Positions 1 to 8,004 of a stretch of 64,000 nt of DNA are shown piece by piece. Every line of letters begins with the position of its first letter. Position 1 is the stretch's first letter. The stretch comes from an uncultured Mediterraneibacter sp. GTDB taxonomy: Bacteria > Bacillota > Clostridia > Lachnospirales > Lachnospiraceae. The DNA lies in NCBI GenBank assembly GCA_934309345.1, contig CAKRDD010000011.1, forward strand, positions 1 to 64,000, given 5' to 3'. The notes beneath the pieces were generated by a model that was not told the origin of the DNA, made no database searches, and saw nothing but the letters and a program-made list of their open reading frames with translations. The position numbers and the translations under genes were made by a program.

Positions 1-407
1 AGACCTATTTTAATAAAAAGGATCATTTGTGGACGCTGTATGAATATGAAACAGGAGAGTTTAAGCTTCCTGAGAGTGCAGAGGCAGGAATGATCTATGG
101 TGGCTGTAACTGTGGAAACTGTCATATTACCATATCTTCGAATGGAGATATTATGGCATGCAGAAGGGTGACAGACAGTAAAGTAGCCAATATTTTTGAA
201 GACCGACTGGCAGACGTCTGGATCTGTCAGATGGAAAAATACAGAGATTACGATAAATTTGTAAAATGCAGCAAATGTGAACTTAAGGCATGGTGCCGTG
301 GATGTCCGGCAGTTGCCAATGGAACAAGCGGTAACTTTTATGGGGCAGATCCACAGTGCTGGAAGACAAGAAATGAGATTACCGGAGAGATATTGGAGGA
401 GCGATAA
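1..407 (+). CDS. Radical SAM protein, C-terminal SPASM domain (5' partial)
   Basis: The reading frame is already open at the first base of the window, so this is the 3' end of a longer gene. The visible part is a SPASM-type auxiliary iron-sulfur domain: Cys clusters CNCGNC, then MACRR about 20 residues later, CSKCELKAWCRGC near the end, and a final DPQCW. In this family the domain holds one or two extra [4Fe-4S] clusters in enzymes that mature peptides or modify proteins. The catalytic CxxxCxxC motif would lie upstream and is not visible, so the substrate cannot be named. The stop lies directly before the flavin/ferredoxin gene, whose ribosome binding site GGAGGAG overlaps this gene's last codons. 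That indicates co-transcription with the sirtuin cluster. Confidence 0.8.
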   Translation, partial: TYFNKKDHLWTLYEYETGEFKLPESAEAGMIYGGCNCGNCHITISSNGDIMACRRVTDSKVANIFEDRLADVWICQMEKYRDYDKFVKCSKCELKAWCRGCPAVANGTSGNFYGADPQCWKTRNEITGEILEER

Positions 408-408
408 A

Positions 409-1020
409 ATGGATTTACAAACATGCTTAAAGAAGATGCAACTGGTGGGAGTGCTTGCGTTTGCAACAGTGGACAGTGAAGGAGCACCACAGATACGAAA
501 TATCAGTGCCATTCATTACGAACCGAATGCACTCTATTTCTTTACCGCCAGAGGTAAAAATTTTTGCAAAGAATTAATGGAAGACGGCAGGGTACAGATT
601 CTTGCCTATACGAAATACAAAGAAATGATCCGTTTGTCAGGAAAGGCTTATGCAGTAGCAGAGAATGAACAGAAAAAATGGATGGATATCATTTTTGAAG
701 AACAGCCATATCTTGCGAATGTATATCCGGGGGATACAAGAGAAATCGGTATTATTTTCTGTATTGATAAGGCGGAAGTGGAGTATTTTAATCTTGGCGT
801 AAATCCAATTTTCCGGGAGACATATATTCTGGGAAATGTAAGTGTAAAAGAAAAGGGATATTACATAACGGAATCCTGTATCGGCTGCGGGACATGTATG
901 AAACATTGTCCACAGAAATGTATTGAGAAGGGAACACCTTTTGTCATCCGGCAGGAGCACTGTCTGCATTGTGGAAACTGTTATGAAAACTGTCCGGTGA
1001 AAGCGGTGATCAGGAAATGA
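409..1020 (+). CDS. PNPOx-like flavin-binding protein fused to a 2[4Fe-4S] ferredoxin
   Basis: This 203-residue protein starts at the ATG 8 bases after a GGAGGA ribosome binding site. A longer in-frame extension upstream would run back inside the preceding gene and is unlikely. Residues 1-130 resemble the split-barrel pyridoxamine 5'-phosphate oxidase-like fold (GVLAFATVDSEGAPQIRNIS, then LYFFTARGKNF), which usually binds FMN or F420. Residues 157-203 are a bacterial 2[4Fe-4S] ferredoxin: CIGCGTCMKHCPQKC at about 157 and CLHCGNCYENCP at about 185. The fusion suggests a small flavin reductase or electron carrier. The stop overlaps the macrodomain start by four bases (ATGA), so the two are translationally coupled. 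Domain assignment is firm; partner and substrate are unknown. Confidence 0.88.
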   Translation: MDLQTCLKKMQLVGVLAFATVDSEGAPQIRNISAIHYEPNALYFFTARGKNFCKELMEDGRVQILAYTKYKEMIRLSGKAYAVAENEQKKWMDIIFEEQPYLANVYPGDTREIGIIFCIDKAEVEYFNLGVNPIFRETYILGNVSVKEKGYYITESCIGCGTCMKHCPQKCIEKGTPFVIRQEHCLHCGNCYENCPVKAVIRK

Positions 1021-1790
1021 ATCAGGATGACAGAAGAAAATATTTGATTGAAGGATTATTGAAAGAGCGACCGGAGTATGAGAACATGCAGATTCCATCA
1101 GATGCAGGCGAGCAGAAAATGTTACTCAGATCGCTTATGAATATAAGAATGCCGGAGGAAATTGATCCTGCATTTTTGCAGATTCAGGATGCGTATCTTT
1201 CGGAAGAAAATGAGAAGAAAGGGATTGTCACATTGGCAGATATCAGGGAGGCGCAGCCTGATCTTTTTATCTGGAAAGGCGATATTACAAGGCTTAAGGT
1301 GGGGGCAATCGTAAATGCGGCCAACAGCGGTATGACAGGATGCTATCATCCCTGTCATAACTGTATTGATAATTGTATACATACTTATGCAGGAATTCAG
1401 CTTCGAAACTATTGCAATGATATGATGATAAAGCAGGGACAGGAAGAACCGACAGGGCAGGCAAAGATCACGCCAGCGTTTAATCTGCCGTGTGATCATG
1501 TGATTCATACCGTTGGACCGATTGTACAGGGAAGGCTTACAAAGGAACATGAGCGTTTGCTGATATCCTGCTATGAGTCGTGTCTTAGGATTGCTGATGA
1601 GAATGAGGTAAACAGTATTGCTTTTTGTTGTATCTCAACCGGTGTGTTTATGTTCCCGAATAAAAGAGCTGCCGAGCTTGCAGTACAGACAGTAAAGCAA
1701 TATAAAGAAAAGACAAAATCAAAGATAAAGGTGATATTTAATGTTTTTAAAGAGGAAGATGAACGACTCTACAAGCAGTTACTCGGATAA
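1017..1790 (+). CDS. Zinc-type macrodomain protein-ADP-ribose hydrolase
   Basis: This 257-residue protein has an N-terminal helical region (about 1-75) and a macrodomain beginning near DLFIWKGDITRLKVGAIVNAANSG. The segment GCYHPCHNCIDNCIHTYAG supplies the Cys/His residues that mark the zinc-dependent macrodomains found beside class M sirtuins. Later blocks are GQAKITPAFNLPCDHVIHTVGP and CCISTGVFMFPNKRAA, which form the ADP-ribose-binding loops. In characterised SirTM operons this partner removes the ADP-ribose that the sirtuin adds. It overlaps the preceding gene by four bases and the sirtuin by 50 bases, as expected for a co-expressed writer/eraser pair. The natural target here is not known because no GcvH-like or lipoate ligase gene is visible. 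Confidence 0.9.
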   Translation: MNQDDRRKYLIEGLLKERPEYENMQIPSDAGEQKMLLRSLMNIRMPEEIDPAFLQIQDAYLSEENEKKGIVTLADIREAQPDLFIWKGDITRLKVGAIVNAANSGMTGCYHPCHNCIDNCIHTYAGIQLRNYCNDMMIKQGQEEPTGQAKITPAFNLPCDHVIHTVGPIVQGRLTKEHERLLISCYESCLRIADENEVNSIAFCCISTGVFMFPNKRAAELAVQTVKQYKEKTKSKIKVIFNVFKEEDERLYKQLLG

Positions 1791-2655
1791 GATATTACAG
1801 ATAAAAGAAAAAATCAGACAGGCAGATGCAGTTATAGTTGGAGCAGGAGCCGGGCTTTCTACAGCGGCAGGGTTTGTATATACCGGAGATAGATTTACAT
1901 ACTATTTTTCAGATTTTGAGAAAAAGTATGGGTTTTCAGATATGTATTCAGGCGGATTCTATCCCTATGCGACTTTAGAGGAACACTGGGCATATTGGAG
2001 CAGGTATATCTATATCAATCGATATATGGATGCGCCAAAACCGGTATATCAGAACCTGTATGAGCTGGTAAAGGAAAAAGATTATTTTGTTCTGACAACA
2101 AATGTAGATCATTGTTTCCAGAAGGCCGGTTTTGATAAAAACAGAATCTTTTATACACAGGGAGATTATGGTCTGTTTCAATGTAGTGAGCCTTGTCATA
2201 AGGAAACTTATGACAATGAAGAAACAATTAAAAAAATGGTGCTGAGTCAGGGATTTCAGATAAAAGATGGAGAACTGCAAAAACCGGAAGAGGGAGAAGT
2301 TAAGCGTATGGTTCCGTCTGGTATGATTCCATATTGTCCACGTTGCGGTAAGCCGATGAGTATGAATCTCAGAGCGGATCAGACATTTGTTGAAGATGAA
2401 GGATGGCATCAGGCGGCAGAAAGATACGAGAAATTTATACAGGAACATAAAAAGCAGAAAATAGTATTCCTGGAGCTTGGCGTAGGATATAATACTCCCG
2501 GGATTATAAAATATCCGTTCTGGCAGATGACAAACACATTCCAACATGCATTTTATGTGTGTCTGAATCAGGGTGAAGCATATGCACCGGAAGAAATAAG
2601 GAGAAAGTCTGTCTGCATGAATGAAGATATTGGAGAGATCCTGAAAGAACTGTAG
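1741..2655 (+). CDS. Class M sirtuin (SirTM), protein ADP-ribosyltransferase
   Basis: This is a Sir2-fold protein of 304 residues. The NAD-binding motif GAGAGLSTAAGF is at residues 34-45, followed by the class M signatures DMYSGGFYPYATLEEHWAYW and TTNVDHCFQKAGF. Where deacetylase sirtuins have the catalytic His-Gly, this protein has FYTQGDYG, so Gln replaces His as in SirTM enzymes, which ADP-ribosylate rather than deacetylate. CSEPCH and, further on, CPRCG are the likely zinc ligands. The start at 1741 has AGGTGA at a good distance; an alternative ATG at 1759 lies very close to AGAGGAAG. The 5' end lies inside the macrodomain gene. Known SirTMs modify lipoylated GcvH-L during the redox stress response, but that partner is absent from the visible region. 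Confidence 0.9.
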   Translation: MFLKRKMNDSTSSYSDKILQIKEKIRQADAVIVGAGAGLSTAAGFVYTGDRFTYYFSDFEKKYGFSDMYSGGFYPYATLEEHWAYWSRYIYINRYMDAPKPVYQNLYELVKEKDYFVLTTNVDHCFQKAGFDKNRIFYTQGDYGLFQCSEPCHKETYDNEETIKKMVLSQGFQIKDGELQKPEEGEVKRMVPSGMIPYCPRCGKPMSMNLRADQTFVEDEGWHQAAERYEKFIQEHKKQKIVFLELGVGYNTPGIIKYPFWQMTNTFQHAFYVCLNQGEAYAPEEIRRKSVCMNEDIGEILKEL

Positions 2656-2714
2656 ACTTTTGATAAAGAGCGGCTGTGAACGGGGTGAATAGTGACAAAA
2701 GAGGGTGTGATAAA

Positions 2715-3650
2715 ATGATAATACAAACAGGAATGAGAACAGATATACCTGCATTTTATTCAAAATGGTTTTTGAATCGGATAAAAGAAGGATATGTATG
2801 CGTGAGGAATCCCTATAATCCAAAACAGGTGACGAAATACAGCCTTTCACCAGAAGTTGTGGATCTGATCGCATTCTGCACGAAGAACCCTCTTCCAATG
2901 CTGCCGTTTCTTGATGAGTTAAAACCGTATGGTCAATACTGGTTTGTAACAATTACACCTTACGGAAGGGATATTGAGCCAAACGTTCCGGATAAAGAAA
3001 CTGTGATGGAAGGTTTTAAAGAATTGTCGGATGTCGTGGGCGTAGACAGTATGGGATGGAGATATGATCCGATTTTTATAGATAAAAAACATTCTGTGGA
3101 GTGGCATATATCTGAATTTGAAAAAATGGCTGAAATTCTTGCCGGATACACAAAGACATGTGTAATCAGCTTTATAGATATTTATAAAAAGGTGGAACGC
3201 AATTTTCCGGAAGCAAAATCAGTACGGGCAGAAGACCGGGCTATGATAGGAAAAGCATTTGTAAAAATAGCATCAAAGTATGGAATGGTTCTGAGGCCTT
3301 GTGCAGAAGGAGAAGAGCTTGCCCAATATGGTGCAGATTGCTCCGGGTGTATGACTGTTCATACATTTGAGACAGCTCTCCATAGCAGACTGGAAGTTCC
3401 AAAGAGAAAGAAAAATCAGAGAAATGGGGAATGTGCGTGCCTTTTGGGGACAGATATAGGTGCCTATGATACTTGCGGACATTTGTGTAAATATTGTTAT
3501 GCGAATGTAAATTCTGTTTTGGTCAAAGAAAATATGAGAAAGCATAATCCTGACTCCCCGTTTTTAATTGGGGGATATATGCCAGGTGATATTGTTCGTG
3601 AGGCAAAGCAGGAAAGCTGGATTGACAGACAGATTCGATTGAAGTTTTAG
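2715..3650 (+). CDS. DUF1848 family protein with C-terminal Cys cluster
   Basis: This 311-residue protein matches the DUF1848 family: an N-terminal barrel-like region (MIIQTGMRTDIPAFYSKWF, VRNPYNPKQVTKYSLSPEVV, WFVTITPYGRDIEPNVP) and a C-terminal cysteine group CACLLGTDIGAYDTCGHLCKYCYAN. The last part resembles a radical SAM-like CxxxCxxC arrangement, so an iron-sulfur cluster is likely. The start is the ATG at 2715 behind GAGGGTG; an upstream GTG in the same frame has no ribosome binding site. It follows the sirtuin by about 60 bases on the same strand, so it may belong to the same transcript. The reaction is unknown for the family. Confidence 0.82.
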   Translation: MIIQTGMRTDIPAFYSKWFLNRIKEGYVCVRNPYNPKQVTKYSLSPEVVDLIAFCTKNPLPMLPFLDELKPYGQYWFVTITPYGRDIEPNVPDKETVMEGFKELSDVVGVDSMGWRYDPIFIDKKHSVEWHISEFEKMAEILAGYTKTCVISFIDIYKKVERNFPEAKSVRAEDRAMIGKAFVKIASKYGMVLRPCAEGEELAQYGADCSGCMTVHTFETALHSRLEVPKRKKNQRNGECACLLGTDIGAYDTCGHLCKYCYANVNSVLVKENMRKHNPDSPFLIGGYMPGDIVREAKQESWIDRQIRLKF

Positions 3651-3654
3651 AAAC

Positions 3655-3755
3655 TTTTTCAAAAAAATTATGGAATGACTCACAGCTATTCCAAGAAAGC
3701 TTATCCTTGGGACAATGCCTGCATAGAATCATTCCATGTCCGTATTCATAGTCAT
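3655..3755 (+). pseudogene. IS3-family transposase fragment
   Basis: The plus-strand frame around 3675 reads MTHSYSKKAYPWDNACIESFH. This is the integrase-core block of IS3-type (IS150-like) transposases, where a conserved WDNA/ESFH-type segment surrounds the catalytic Glu. Nothing of the DDE domain upstream or the C-terminus downstream remains, and no inverted repeats were seen. It sits between the DUF1848 stop and the convergent activator gene, marking a past insertion or recombination at this border. Confidence 0.7.
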
Positions 3756-3764
3756 TGTGGATAT

Positions 3765-4541
3765 TTATTTTCGTATCTTTATTGCACTAAGTGCAGCACC
3801 GATCGCACCGGCGTAACGGGCATCCGGGCAGGAGATCACTTCGTTTCCAAGTTCTTTTGACAAAGCTTCACGGATGTAATCACATTCACACAGACCGCCA
3901 GTCAGGCAGAATGTGGACATCTCACCATTCATCCGGCTGACCTGGGCGGCAACCTTGCGGATGGTAGAATTTACTACTGCATAAGCAATATTTTCTTTCG
4001 GCTCACCTTTACCGATCAGTCCGATGACTTCGGATTCTGCGAATACAGTACACATGGAGCTGATCGTTGTGTCAGAACCCAGGCGTGCCAGAGCAAACAT
4101 TTCATTCGGGCGCAGCGAAAGTGTGTTAGCCATCACTTCGAGAAAACGTCCGGTTCCGGCGGCACATTTATCGTTCATGATAAAATCTTTTACGAACCCC
4201 TGTTCAATCTGGATGATCTTCGTATCCTGGCCACCGATGTCGATCACAGTCAGATCCGGCTGTTGAAACAGATGCACGGCACCAAAAGCATGGCAGGTGA
4301 TCTCTGTAACAGTCTTATCAGCATAAGGAACAGAGATACGTCCGTAACCGGTTGCTACACAGCAGGAAGAGTCATCAGAAAGATTGATTCCGGCAAGCTC
4401 AAGTTTCTGACGGATTTCTTCGGCTGTATCTACGCTGCTCCATCCGGTTGGCTGAACGAATTCCTGGATGATTTCTTTCTTTTCATTCAAAGCTACTGTC
4501 TTCGCACAAGTTGAACCGATGTCAATTCCAATATAGTTCAT
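3765..4541 (-). CDS. 2-hydroxyacyl-CoA dehydratase activator / double-cubane-protein reductase (BadF/BadG/HgdC ATPase)
   Basis: This is a 258-residue ASKHA-fold ATPase with MNYIGIDIGSTCAKTVALNE at the N-terminus (phosphate-1 motif), VIDIGGQDTKII (phosphate-2) and LTGGLCECDYI (adenosine motif). The two cluster-ligand Cys are in NDKCAAGTGRFLEV and TISSMCTVFAESE; in a homodimer they hold one bridging [4Fe-4S] cluster. The protein uses ATP to drive low-potential electron transfer into a partner, here most likely the D-component encoded immediately upstream. The start is chosen at the ATG behind AAAGGAG; the longer in-frame extension crosses a hairpin. An 80-base gap with a terminator-like hairpin separates it from the partner. 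Confidence 0.92.
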   Translation of the reverse strand: MNYIGIDIGSTCAKTVALNEKKEIIQEFVQPTGWSSVDTAEEIRQKLELAGINLSDDSSCCVATGYGRISVPYADKTVTEITCHAFGAVHLFQQPDLTVIDIGGQDTKIIQIEQGFVKDFIMNDKCAAGTGRFLEVMANTLSLRPNEMFALARLGSDTTISSMCTVFAESEVIGLIGKGEPKENIAYAVVNSTIRKVAAQVSRMNGEMSTFCLTGGLCECDYIREALSKELGNEVISCPDARYAGAIGAALSAIKIRK

Positions 4542-4561
4542 AGTAAAAACTCCTTTATAAA

Positions 4562-4600
4562 AACAGTCGGCTCTCGCATGAGAACAGCCGACTGTTCGTA
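4562..4600 (-). terminator. Intergenic hairpin with T-run between dehydratase-like gene and its activator
   Basis: AACAGTCGGCT (4562-4572) pairs perfectly with AGCCGACTGTT (4586-4596). Read on the minus strand, the 11-bp stem is followed directly by TTTTTATA. That is the layout of an intrinsic terminator or attenuator, and it sits inside an otherwise clear two-gene operon. It would lower activator expression relative to the upstream gene or stabilise the upstream mRNA. Confidence 0.6.
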
Positions 4601-4620
4601 ATAATTTAAGTATAGCAGAT

Positions 4621-5772
4621 TTATAACATCTCGATAAAGGCTGCAATACGTGTATTCAGCTGTCCGACATCAGTCTGGGAATAATCTGTCTCAACATTCA
4701 TGTATGGAATTCCTTTTTCCTCGTTTACAAAGCGGCGGATGGAAAGAGTCTCTACGTTATATGTGTGGCATGCCTGAAGAGTCATCTCAAGGACTCCGTC
4801 TACTTTGTACTCGTCGATCAGTCTTCCGAGAAGTTCCAGACGGTTCGGGTTTGGAGTCATAACAGAACATCCGATTGAGAGATAACGCTCTGCGATTGCC
4901 TGGTAAATGTCTTCAGCATCTTCGTCGATGAGACGATCGATGGATTTTGCACCGGAGCAGTTTTCAAATGTAACAACGATTCCACCGTTATTTTCGACTG
5001 CGTCGATGACCTTCTCTGTTGCACCGCCGATCGGACATCCGGTGATCAGGATTCTCGGTTTCTTATCCTCACGTTTTCCTTCTGCATATTCTTTCTCAAT
5101 CTTGGCTGTCAGTGCGTCAACTTCGTCGGCAATCAGTGTACGGTCGAGCTTGAATCCACTTCCATACAGAACGCGGAAAAGGTCATGCCCTTTGATCGGA
5201 GCAGGATCATGTTTCATAACTCCGTAAAGATTCTTCAAGGATGTGCGGACTTCATTTTCAAGTTTAACCGCCTCGCGAACCTGCTCATCCGTGATCGTCA
5301 CCTCGAATTTTTCTTCAAGATATTCTTTAAAGCGGAGAATCTCAGCTTTCCAGAGATCAAGAACCTCGGCTTTCTGGGACTGTGGCAGTTCCATGATGAA
5401 GACATCTTTGAATTCGCCCATGTATTCATACATTTTCTTCTTTCCGTCACAGGTAGTCTCTCCGACAACAACGTCTGAGAAGTAGAAGAAAGGACATTTG
5501 TCTGTCTTTGCAAATCCATAACTGGATTTGATCAGTGGGCATAAGTTACGTGGCAGATCCTTTTCTGCTGCCGGGATCGTCTCATCAGATGTAGAGCAGA
5601 GGCTGACTGTTGCTGCGCCCATTGCCATGGCAATCTCCTTTGGAAAATAAGTACAGTAGGATCCAATTACAGGGATTCCTTTGTCTTTTAACTGTTTTAC
5701 AGCGAGAAATGATTTCTGACGCTGCTCTGCGAATTCTTCAAATACTTCCGGTAAATCTTTAATAATTTCCAT
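4621..5772 (-). CDS. 2-hydroxyacyl-CoA dehydratase D-component family protein (HgdB/YjiM-like, putative double-cubane cluster protein)
   Basis: This 383-residue member of the HGD-D family starts at the ATG behind AAGGAGAACG. Cysteines expected to bind an iron-sulfur cluster are in VIGSYCTYFPKE, RNLCPLIKSSYGFAKTDKC, GETTCDGKKKMYEYM and LQACHTYNVE. True dehydratases have two such subunits (HgdA and HgdB types). Here only one is present, followed by its own activator. That gene pair matches the E. coli yjiM-yjiL type and the double-cubane cluster proteins that reduce small molecules at very low potential. The physiological substrate is unknown. It is transcribed divergently from the AAA-family gene at 6121. 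Confidence 0.87.
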   Translation of the reverse strand: MEIIKDLPEVFEEFAEQRQKSFLAVKQLKDKGIPVIGSYCTYFPKEIAMAMGAATVSLCSTSDETIPAAEKDLPRNLCPLIKSSYGFAKTDKCPFFYFSDVVVGETTCDGKKKMYEYMGEFKDVFIMELPQSQKAEVLDLWKAEILRFKEYLEEKFEVTITDEQVREAVKLENEVRTSLKNLYGVMKHDPAPIKGHDLFRVLYGSGFKLDRTLIADEVDALTAKIEKEYAEGKREDKKPRILITGCPIGGATEKVIDAVENNGGIVVTFENCSGAKSIDRLIDEDAEDIYQAIAERYLSIGCSVMTPNPNRLELLGRLIDEYKVDGVLEMTLQACHTYNVETLSIRRFVNEEKGIPYMNVETDYSQTDVGQLNTRIAAFIEML

Positions 5773-6120
5773 AATCGTTCTCCTTATTGTTTGGTTTGTA
5801 AATGGCTGTTGCAGAGAGATTGCTTTACTAAACGTATATTTTCTGAAAAATAAACGATGGGAACAATCCACTCATAACCAAAGTTTTTATAGATAAATTT
5901 TATCGTTTTTGAACGAAGTTTTCCAATAGATAATGCATATATGAAGAAAGGATTTATAGATAAAATCTATAAGGTGGAGATTAGAAAATTGGAACTGGAT
6001 GAACTGTAAAATTCTGCTCTTTGTTCTGTCAGAAAAGTATGATAAAATGAAAAGAAATAGAAACAATCTTGTTTCATCAGCCAGGTAGTAGTGATAGATC
6101 AGCGAAAGGAAATAGAGCAT
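5773..6120. promoter_or_regulatory. Divergent promoter region with an AT-rich palindrome
   Basis: This 348-base intergenic region separates the minus-strand dehydratase-like operon from the plus-strand AAA gene. TTATAGAT-AAA-ATCTATAA at 5954-5972 is a perfect 8-bp inverted repeat, and TTTATAGATAAA also occurs near 5885, so a regulator may bind here. For the plus-strand gene, TTGTTC (6021-6026) with TAAAAT (6043-6048) at a 16-base spacer is a plausible promoter. No other gene is seen. Confidence 0.4.
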
Positions 6121-7812
6121 ATGAAAACAATAGGGATTGGAATTCAGGATTTTGCAAAAATAGCTGATAAAAATATGTTTTATATAGATAAGACAGCTTT
6201 TATAAAGGAATGGTGGGAGAATCAGGATAGTGTTACCTTAATCACCCGTCCAAGAAGATTCGGAAAAACATTGCTTATGAGCATGACAGACTATTTCTTT
6301 TCAGTCAATCATTCAGATTGCAAGAAGTATTTTGAAGGCCTGGACATCTGGAAAGAAGAAAAATTCCGTGAACTTCAGGGAACCTATCCGGTGATTTTCA
6401 TGAGTTTTGCAGATATTAAAGGATCAACTTATGAGAAAACCAGAATGGGGATTATCCATAAGATTACAAAGTTATATACAGACTTTGAATTTTTAAAGAG
6501 GACGGGAGTTCTCAGTGGCAGAGACCTGGAGTTTTACGATTCGGTCTCAGTGGATATGGGGGATGATGTTGCAGGAATTGCGATACAGTATATGTGTGAT
6601 TATTTGAGACGTTATTATGGTAAGAATGCGTTAGTGTTACTGGATGAGTATGATACACCGCTACAAGAGGCATATGTAAACGACTATTGGAAAGAACTGG
6701 CTGATTTTATAAGAAGCTTATTTAATAGCACATTTAAGACAAATCCGTATCTGGAACGGGGACTTCTGACCGGAATTACAAGAGTCAGTAAGGAATCCAT
6801 CTTTTCCGATTTGAACAATTTGGAAGTTGTAACAACAACATCAGAAAAGTACAGTACTTCCTTTGGATTTACAGAGAAAGAAGTCTTTCAGGTATTAGAG
6901 AATAACCGATTGTCTTCTGAAAAGGAAAATATCCGTTACTGGTATGATGGCTTTTCTTTTGGTAAGCGGAAAGATATTTATAATCCGTGGTCGATCACAA
7001 AATATCTGGATACAGGAGAATATGGAACTTACTGGGCAGATACCAGTGGAAATGTACTTGTATCCAATTTGATCCGCCAAAGTCCTGCAAAGATTAAATC
7101 AGAAATGGAAGATCTGTTGCAAGGTAGAGCAATCTGCACAGATCTGGATGAACAGGTGATTTTTGAGCAGCTTGGAAGAAAGCGTGGAGCCATCTGGAGT
7201 CTTCTGCTTGCCAGCGGTTACCTGAAAGTTGACCGGTATGAGATGGATAACAGAACCGGTAAGCGTCAATATTATCTGAAAATCACAAACCATGAGACGA
7301 TGCTGATGTTTGAGAAGATGATCGAAGACTGGTTTTCGGAAGAAGATTCTGCGTATGGCAATTTTAAAGATGCATTGATTGCAGGAGATCTGGATTATAT
7401 GAACCAGTTTATGAATCAGGTTGCACTTCAGACTTTTAGCAGTTTTGATACCGGGAATAAGCCATCCGAAGAACAGGAGCCGGAGAGATTCTACCACGGA
7501 TTTGTTCTTGGACTGATCGTGGATTTGGCTGACAAATATAGGATTACTTCCAACAGGGAAAGTGGATTTGGACGTTATGATGTAGTTATGGAACCTCTGA
7601 AAGAAAATTTGGATGCAATCGTGATGGAGTTCAAAGTCCAGAACATGAAAAAAGAAAAATCACTCGAGCAGACAGTAGAGAATGCGCTGCGTCAGATTGA
7701 TGAAAAAGAATATGATACAGAACTACTTGCCAGAGGAATCAAAAAGGAGCGAATCCGACATTATGGATTTGCATTTCGTGGAAAAAAGGTTTTGATAGGA
7801 ACAGAAGAATAA
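6121..7812 (+). CDS. AAA-ATPase-like / PD-(D/E)XK nuclease superfamily protein
   Basis: This 563-residue protein has the common gut-bacterial architecture of PF09820 (AAA-ATPase-like) plus PF08011 (PD-(D/E)XK). The N-terminus reads IGIGIQDFAKIADKNMFYID, a P-loop variant RPRRFGKTLLMS follows near residue 55, and a Walker B LVLLDEYDTPLQ near residue 175. The C-terminal nuclease-like core is SGFGRYDVVMEP followed by AIVMEFKVQ. The start at 6121 has AAAGGAAA upstream; an in-frame ATG 30 bases earlier lacks a site. Such genes often occur in many copies and are exchanged between gut bacteria. Their function is unproven, and defence or mobile-element roles have been proposed. Confidence 0.88.
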   Translation: MKTIGIGIQDFAKIADKNMFYIDKTAFIKEWWENQDSVTLITRPRRFGKTLLMSMTDYFFSVNHSDCKKYFEGLDIWKEEKFRELQGTYPVIFMSFADIKGSTYEKTRMGIIHKITKLYTDFEFLKRTGVLSGRDLEFYDSVSVDMGDDVAGIAIQYMCDYLRRYYGKNALVLLDEYDTPLQEAYVNDYWKELADFIRSLFNSTFKTNPYLERGLLTGITRVSKESIFSDLNNLEVVTTTSEKYSTSFGFTEKEVFQVLENNRLSSEKENIRYWYDGFSFGKRKDIYNPWSITKYLDTGEYGTYWADTSGNVLVSNLIRQSPAKIKSEMEDLLQGRAICTDLDEQVIFEQLGRKRGAIWSLLLASGYLKVDRYEMDNRTGKRQYYLKITNHETMLMFEKMIEDWFSEEDSAYGNFKDALIAGDLDYMNQFMNQVALQTFSSFDTGNKPSEEQEPERFYHGFVLGLIVDLADKYRITSNRESGFGRYDVVMEPLKENLDAIVMEFKVQNMKKEKSLEQTVENALRQIDEKEYDTELLARGIKKERIRHYGFAFRGKKVLIGTEE

Positions 7813-7825
7813 AGGTAAAATAAAG

Positions 7826-7856
7826 GGATGAAGACTTTAGGGGATTCATCCTTTTG
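7826..7856 (+). terminator. Intrinsic terminator after the AAA gene
   Basis: GGATGAA (7826-7832) pairs with TTCATCC (7845-7851), followed by TTTTG. The short stem lies just 14 bases after the stop codon of the AAA/PD-(D/E)XK gene. Confidence 0.6.
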
Positions 7857-8004
7857 TTTATGGACTTTAGTCTGTTGAGTCCATTGGAGTTTTTCGTTGA
7901 TCTGAAAAATGTAGATGGCGAAGAGAGAATATTCACTCGCACATACAAAATGGATGGAGTATATCGAAGACACTCGTCACAAAGAAAAGTTAGACATAAT
8001 ACAA

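Noticed and set aside
277..408. N-terminal extension of the flavin/ferredoxin protein
   Set aside because: The extension overlaps the SPASM coding region in another frame, and a good ribosome binding site precedes the ATG at 409.
1975..2952. Long minus-strand open frame of 325 codons
   Set aside because: It lies opposite the sirtuin gene, which has clear family motifs on the plus strand; the antisense product has low-complexity composition and no recognisable family.
6121..7812. Proven anti-phage defence gene
   Set aside because: The AAA/PD-(D/E)XK family is common and uncharacterised, and no other defence gene is adjacent.
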